Shown here piece by piece: positions 60,701 through 64,000 of a stretch of DNA of 64,000 nucleotides (position 1 is the first letter of the stretch; the number at the start of each line of letters is the position of its first letter). The position numbers and the translations under genes are program-made. Source of the stretch: Alteriqipengyuania bathyomarina_B. Its GTDB lineage: Bacteria; Pseudomonadota; Alphaproteobacteria; Sphingomonadales; Sphingomonadaceae. The stretch covers positions 124,001 through 188,000 of the forward strand of contig NZ_JBCFZM010000003.1 of NCBI RefSeq assembly GCF_038594605.1, in the 5' to 3' direction. Under the pieces are notes generated by a model. It had not been told where the DNA came from. It saw only the letters and a list, made by a program, of their open reading frames with translations, and did not search any database.

Positions 60701-62081
60701 GCTCGCACTTGCCGCGCTTCTCGCGGGCCTCGCCGCTCCGGCGATGGGACAGGGCGGCGAGGACCCCTGGCAGCCGCAGCCCTTCGTCGAGATCGAAGCG
60801 CCTGACTGGAGCCGCGATGCGGTGCTTTACCAGATCAACACCCGCCAGTTCACGCGCGAGGGCACCTTCGCCGCCGCGCAGAAGGAGCTGCCGCGCCTCA
60901 AGCAACTGGGCGTCGATATCCTGTGGCTGATGCCGATCCACCCGATCGGCGAGGTCAACCGCAAGGGCACGCTCGGCAGCCCCTATTCCGTACGCGACTA
61001 CTACGCGGTGAACCCCGAATTCGGCACCGAGGACGATCTGCGCGCCTTCATCGACGCTGCGCACGCGCAGGGTTTCAAGGTCATCCTCGATCTGGTCGCC
61101 AATCATACCGCGTGGGACAATGCGCTCAGCAGCGAACATCCCGACTGGTACGAGAAAACCTGGGACGGCCATTTCCGCCCGACCCCGTGGTGGGACTGGT
61201 CCGACATCATCGATCTCGACTGGTCGAAGCCCGGCGTGCGCGAGCATGTCGGCAAGGCGATGGAATACTGGGTCCGCGATTTCGGCGTCGACGGCTATCG
61301 CGCTGATGTCGCGGGCTACATCCCGGTCGATTTCTGGGAGACGATGCGCGCGCGATTGGAGGCTATCCGCCCGGTCTTCATGCTGGGCGAGGTGCAGCAG
61401 ACCGCGCACCACCGCGCCGCCTTCGACGCGACCTATGCATGGGACTGGCATCACACGTCGAAGCGGATCGCGAAGGGCGAAGCCGATGCGACCGGCCTGT
61501 TCGGATATTATGCCGAGAACGAGAGCCTGTGGCCGCGCGAGGCCATGCGCATGACCTATATCGAGAACCACGACAGCAATGCGTGGGAAGGCACGCTGTA
61601 CGAGAATTACGGCGACGCGTTGCCCGCGATGACCGCGCTCGCCTTCACCGGCGAGGGGCTTCCGCTGATCCACAACGGGCAGGAAGCGTGCAACGCCAAG
61701 CGGCTGGAGTTCTTCGAGAAGGACCCGATCGACTGGAGCCAGGGCGAGGACTGTGCCTATGGCGATCTGCTGGCGGATCTGATCGCGTTTCGCGATGCCA
61801 ATCCGGCGCTGCACAACGGCCAGTGGGGTGCGCGGATGAGCCAGGTGGTGAACGACAAGCCGCAGCAATTGTTCGGCTGGGTCCGCCAGCAAGGCGGCAA
61901 CAAGGTGGTCGGGCTGTTCAACCTCTCCAACCAGCCGGTCGAGGCGACGCTGGCCGATGGGTTGGCGGCGGGTGACTATCGCGAATTCGGAACGGGCGAT
62001 GCGGTGAGTGTCGCAGCGGGCGACACGATTTCCCTGCCGGCCTGGGGCTTCCGCCTGATGGCGAGCGGATCGAAACCGTGA
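60693..62081 (+). CDS. GH13 alpha-amylase family protein, exported
   Basis: A 462-residue enzyme with signal peptide (LALAALLAGLAAPAMGQ). Barrel start DAVLYQINTRQFTREGTFAA; catalytic residues in VDGYRADVAGYIPVDF (Asp), PVFMLGEVQQTAHHRA (Glu) and MTYIENHDSNAWEG (Asp). A short C-terminal beta domain follows. The third GH13 of the locus, translationally coupled to the transporter, likely cutting maltooligosaccharides in the periplasm. Confidence 0.9.
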   Translation: MRKLALAALLAGLAAPAMGQGGEDPWQPQPFVEIEAPDWSRDAVLYQINTRQFTREGTFAAAQKELPRLKQLGVDILWLMPIHPIGEVNRKGTLGSPYSVRDYYAVNPEFGTEDDLRAFIDAAHAQGFKVILDLVANHTAWDNALSSEHPDWYEKTWDGHFRPTPWWDWSDIIDLDWSKPGVREHVGKAMEYWVRDFGVDGYRADVAGYIPVDFWETMRARLEAIRPVFMLGEVQQTAHHRAAFDATYAWDWHHTSKRIAKGEADATGLFGYYAENESLWPREAMRMTYIENHDSNAWEGTLYENYGDALPAMTALAFTGEGLPLIHNGQEACNAKRLEFFEKDPIDWSQGEDCAYGDLLADLIAFRDANPALHNGQWGARMSQVVNDKPQQLFGWVRQQGGNKVVGLFNLSNQPVEATLADGLAAGDYREFGTGDAVSVAAGDTISLPAWGFRLMASGSKP

Positions 62082-62099
62082 TGGCCATGACCAACGAGA

Positions 62100-62133
62100 A
62101 CGGCCCGCCGCTCCTATCGGAGCGACGGGCCGT
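62100..62133. terminator. Bidirectional hairpin terminator
   Basis: A 15-bp stem with one mismatch (62100-62114 with 62119-62133) and loop TATC, between the convergent GH13 gene and the outer-membrane protein gene. Followed by a short pyrimidine run on the plus side. Confidence 0.7.
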
Positions 62134-62165
62134 CTCTTGCTGCGACCCTGAAAGCGTCGGTTAGC

Positions 62166-62891
62166 CTAGAAGCTGGCGCCGATGCTGAAGACCACGGCTG
62201 CATCCTGGCCCGCAATATCGGGCAAGTCGGTGTCGACATAGGCGACGCCGAGCGTGAGGATGTCGTAGGAGTAGCTCGCGCCCAGCGACCAGTCGAGATA
62301 GCCGTCCGAACCATAGTCCAGGCTGCCTTCCGAATAGCCGAGGTGGGCCGCCAGGCTGAGCGGGGTGTCGGGAATTGCGGTCCCGAGCCCGCCGTAGACG
62401 TAAATGTTGTCGTCCGGCAGCGCCGAGCCCTGCTCGGGCGCATAGGCTGCGCCGACGGTCGCTTCGACCGGCCCTATCGCTGCGGTGACCGAGGCGTAGG
62501 GTTCGAAATAATCGCTGTCGCCGACCGCATCTTCCCCATTCGGGTAGATGTAGTAGAGCAGGCCCACATCGACCGAGACGCCGGAGCCGACATCGCCCGA
62601 CCAACCGCCGTAGATGTCGAGTTCGGTGTGCCCGTAAAGCGCGCTGTCCTCCAGCGAAGAGGCCCATGCGCCGACGTAGAAACCGCTCTCGTGACCGATG
62701 TCGATACCGCCCTGAACCGCGATATCCTCATCCGAGAAGGTTACCCCGCGGAAACGGTAATCGGTCACCAGGCTGACATTGCCGCTGATCTCGATCGGGC
62801 CGGTCTCTTCTTCTTCCTCCTGGGCCAGCGCGGGGCTGGCAAACATGAAAGCGGCAAGCAATGCCGCCGGGGCAATTCTGGAAAAACGCAT
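62166..62891 (-). CDS. Outer-membrane beta-barrel protein, TIGR02001 type
   Basis: A 241-residue protein with signal peptide (APAALLAAFMFASPALAQ), acidic linker (EEEEETGP) and alternating amphipathic strands (NVSLVTDYRFRGVTFSDED, GFYVGAWASSLED, YSYDILTLGVAYVDTDLP), ending in FSIGASF with terminal Phe. The strand TDYRFRG is the family hallmark. Commonly found next to amtB/glnK in alphaproteobacteria, as here; function uncertain, possibly a nitrogen-related porin. ATG 62891 is chosen so that the signal begins MRFSRI. Confidence 0.8.
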   Translation of the reverse strand: MRFSRIAPAALLAAFMFASPALAQEEEEETGPIEISGNVSLVTDYRFRGVTFSDEDIAVQGGIDIGHESGFYVGAWASSLEDSALYGHTELDIYGGWSGDVGSGVSVDVGLLYYIYPNGEDAVGDSDYFEPYASVTAAIGPVEATVGAAYAPEQGSALPDDNIYVYGGLGTAIPDTPLSLAAHLGYSEGSLDYGSDGYLDWSLGASYSYDILTLGVAYVDTDLPDIAGQDAAVVFSIGASF

Positions 62892-62996
62892 TTTCTTTTC
62901 TCCTTGGATCACAGCCCTCTCCCCCCCTCTTCCGGCGGGGTCCGCGTCCCGGTCTCTCGCGCCGGGATCGCGGACCCCTCCGGTCCTAAGTCACAC

Positions 62997-64000
62997 TCAG
63001 TAGTTGTAAGCGCGTTCGCCGTGTTCGCTGAGGTCGAGGCCGTCGCGTTCCTTTTCTTCGGAAACACGCCCGCCGGTCACCAGCTTGGCGATGAACCATG
63101 CGATCGCGGCGCCGACAGCGGCCCAGCCGATCGCAACACCCACGCCCATGGCCTGGATGATGAACTGCGCGCCTGCGTCGTATTCCGCATCGCCCGGCCC
63201 ACCGAGGCCCGGCATCATGGTAAAGGCGGTGCCGAGCGAGCCAACGATGCCGCCGATCCCGTGGATGCCGAAGACGTCCGCGGAATCGTCCAGCCCCAGC
63301 TTGGGCTTGAGCATGGTGACGAACCAGAAGCACACCAGCGCGGCAGCCGCACCGATCAGGATCGCTCCGAACGGGCCGCTGTTGCCGGCCGCAGGCGTGA
63401 CCGCGACGAGGCCTGCAATGGCGCCCGAGCAGCCGCCCAGCAGCGAACCCTTGCGGCCCGAGATTGTCTCGCCCAGCATCCAGAACAGCACGCCCGCGGC
63501 CGTGGCGACGAAGGTGTTGAGCACCGCGAGCGAGGCCACACCGTCCGCTTCCAGTTCCGATCCGCCGTTGAAGCCGAACCAGCCAACCCATAGCAGGCCG
63601 GTGCCGATCAGCGTCATGGTCAGCGAGTGCGGGGGCATCGGTTCCTTCGGATAGCCCACGCGCTTGCCAAGGATCAGGCAGCCGACCAGCGCGGAAACGC
63701 CCGCGTTGATGTGGACCACGGTGCCTCCCGCGAAGTCGAGCGCGCCCCATTCGAAGATCAGGCCGCCGGTCGCCCACACCATGTGCGCGATCGGGAAGTA
63801 GACGATCGTCAGCCAGATGGCGGTGAACACCATCATGGTCGAGAACTTGGCCCGCTCCATCGTGCCGCCGACGATCAGCGCAGCGGTGATCGCCGCGAAG
63901 GTCATCTGAAAGGCGATGAAGATGTATTCGGGGATCTCGACGCCGTCGGAGAAGGTCGCCGCGCCCGAATCGGAGGTTACCCCTTTCAGGAAGACCTTGC
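62997..64000 (-). CDS. amtB: Ammonium transporter, 3' part
   Basis: The frame is open to the right edge, giving the C-terminal 333 residues. Conserved Amt segments: FQMTFAAITAALIVGGTMER, FEWGALDFAGGTVVHINAGV (pore His), GWFGFNGGSELEADGVASLA and FGIHGIGGIVGSLGTAFT (second pore His). Trimeric inner-membrane ammonia channel, normally regulated by GlnK. A 105-bp gap separates it from the outer-membrane protein gene in the same direction. Confidence 0.93.
   Translation of the reverse strand, partial: KVFLKGVTSDSGAATFSDGVEIPEYIFIAFQMTFAAITAALIVGGTMERAKFSTMMVFTAIWLTIVYFPIAHMVWATGGLIFEWGALDFAGGTVVHINAGVSALVGCLILGKRVGYPKEPMPPHSLTMTLIGTGLLWVGWFGFNGGSELEADGVASLAVLNTFVATAAGVLFWMLGETISGRKGSLLGGCSGAIAGLVAVTPAAGNSGPFGAILIGAAAALVCFWFVTMLKPKLGLDDSADVFGIHGIGGIVGSLGTAFTMMPGLGGPGDAEYDAGAQFIIQAMGVGVAIGWAAVGAAIAWFIAKLVTGGRVSEEKERDGLDLSEHGERAYNY

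Overview
The window is high-GC DNA that reads like an alphaproteobacterium of the Sphingomonadales, probably Erythrobacteraceae. The grounds are a compact zwf-pgl-edd-glk-eda Entner-Doudoroff operon, a TonB receptor / flavin-dependent halogenase / GH97 / GH13 maltodextrin locus, a TIGR02001-type outer-membrane protein and dense operons with 1-4 nt start/stop overlaps. The assignment comes from gene content and style only.

Layout. Bases 1-1418 are chromosomal: the tail of a crotonase-family gene, a TesB-like thioesterase on the minus strand and a tRNA-Cys. Bases 1425-40664 form one 39.2-kb Tn7-like transposon. It is bounded by 26-bp terminal inverted repeats (22/26 identical) and an exact 5-bp target duplication (TTTTC at 1420-1424 and 40665-40669). 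Removing it puts the tRNA-Cys 3' end about 16 bp from the convergent eda stop codon. From 40680 the chromosome resumes with eda-glk-edd-pgl-zwf, then a maltodextrin locus (two halogenases, GH97, two GH13, TonB receptor, LacI regulator, MFS transporter, a third GH13), an outer-membrane protein and the 3' part of amtB.

Inside the transposon, tnsA, tnsB (in two overlapping reading frames), tnsC and a long tniQ/tnsD-like gene lie at the eda-side end (34232-40456). The rest is cargo: a nitrilase-fold protein, a GNAT protein, a truncated DUF6602 gene, a secreted matrixin/lipoprotein trio, a four-gene exonuclease operon facing an ArsR-type regulator across a 26-bp palindrome, a full czcCBA-type heavy-metal efflux operon with two cation diffusion facilitators, a 1240-aa protein with a nuclease-like C-terminus, a base-chemistry operon, a GIY-YIG-like protein, a Panacea toxin-antitoxin pair, a beta-propeller/TPR/VRR-NUC protein, a frameshifted SNase gene with an Excalibur gene, and two convergent, catalytically eroded transposase-like paralogues next to tnsA. 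No Cas genes or CRISPR array were seen.

The most interesting candidate system is 23262-27343: an OGG-like HhH-GPD glycosylase, a small Gly/Ser-rich protein, a PfkB-kinase/nucleoside-deoxyribosyltransferase fusion, a QueC-like enzyme and a SagB-like nitroreductase, almost all translationally coupled, divergent from an XRE-type regulator. One 29-bp palindrome contains both divergent start codons. QueC and OGG homologues also occur in type IV CBASS, but no CD-NTase is present here. It may be a deazaguanine or modified-base defence pathway; that function is inference.
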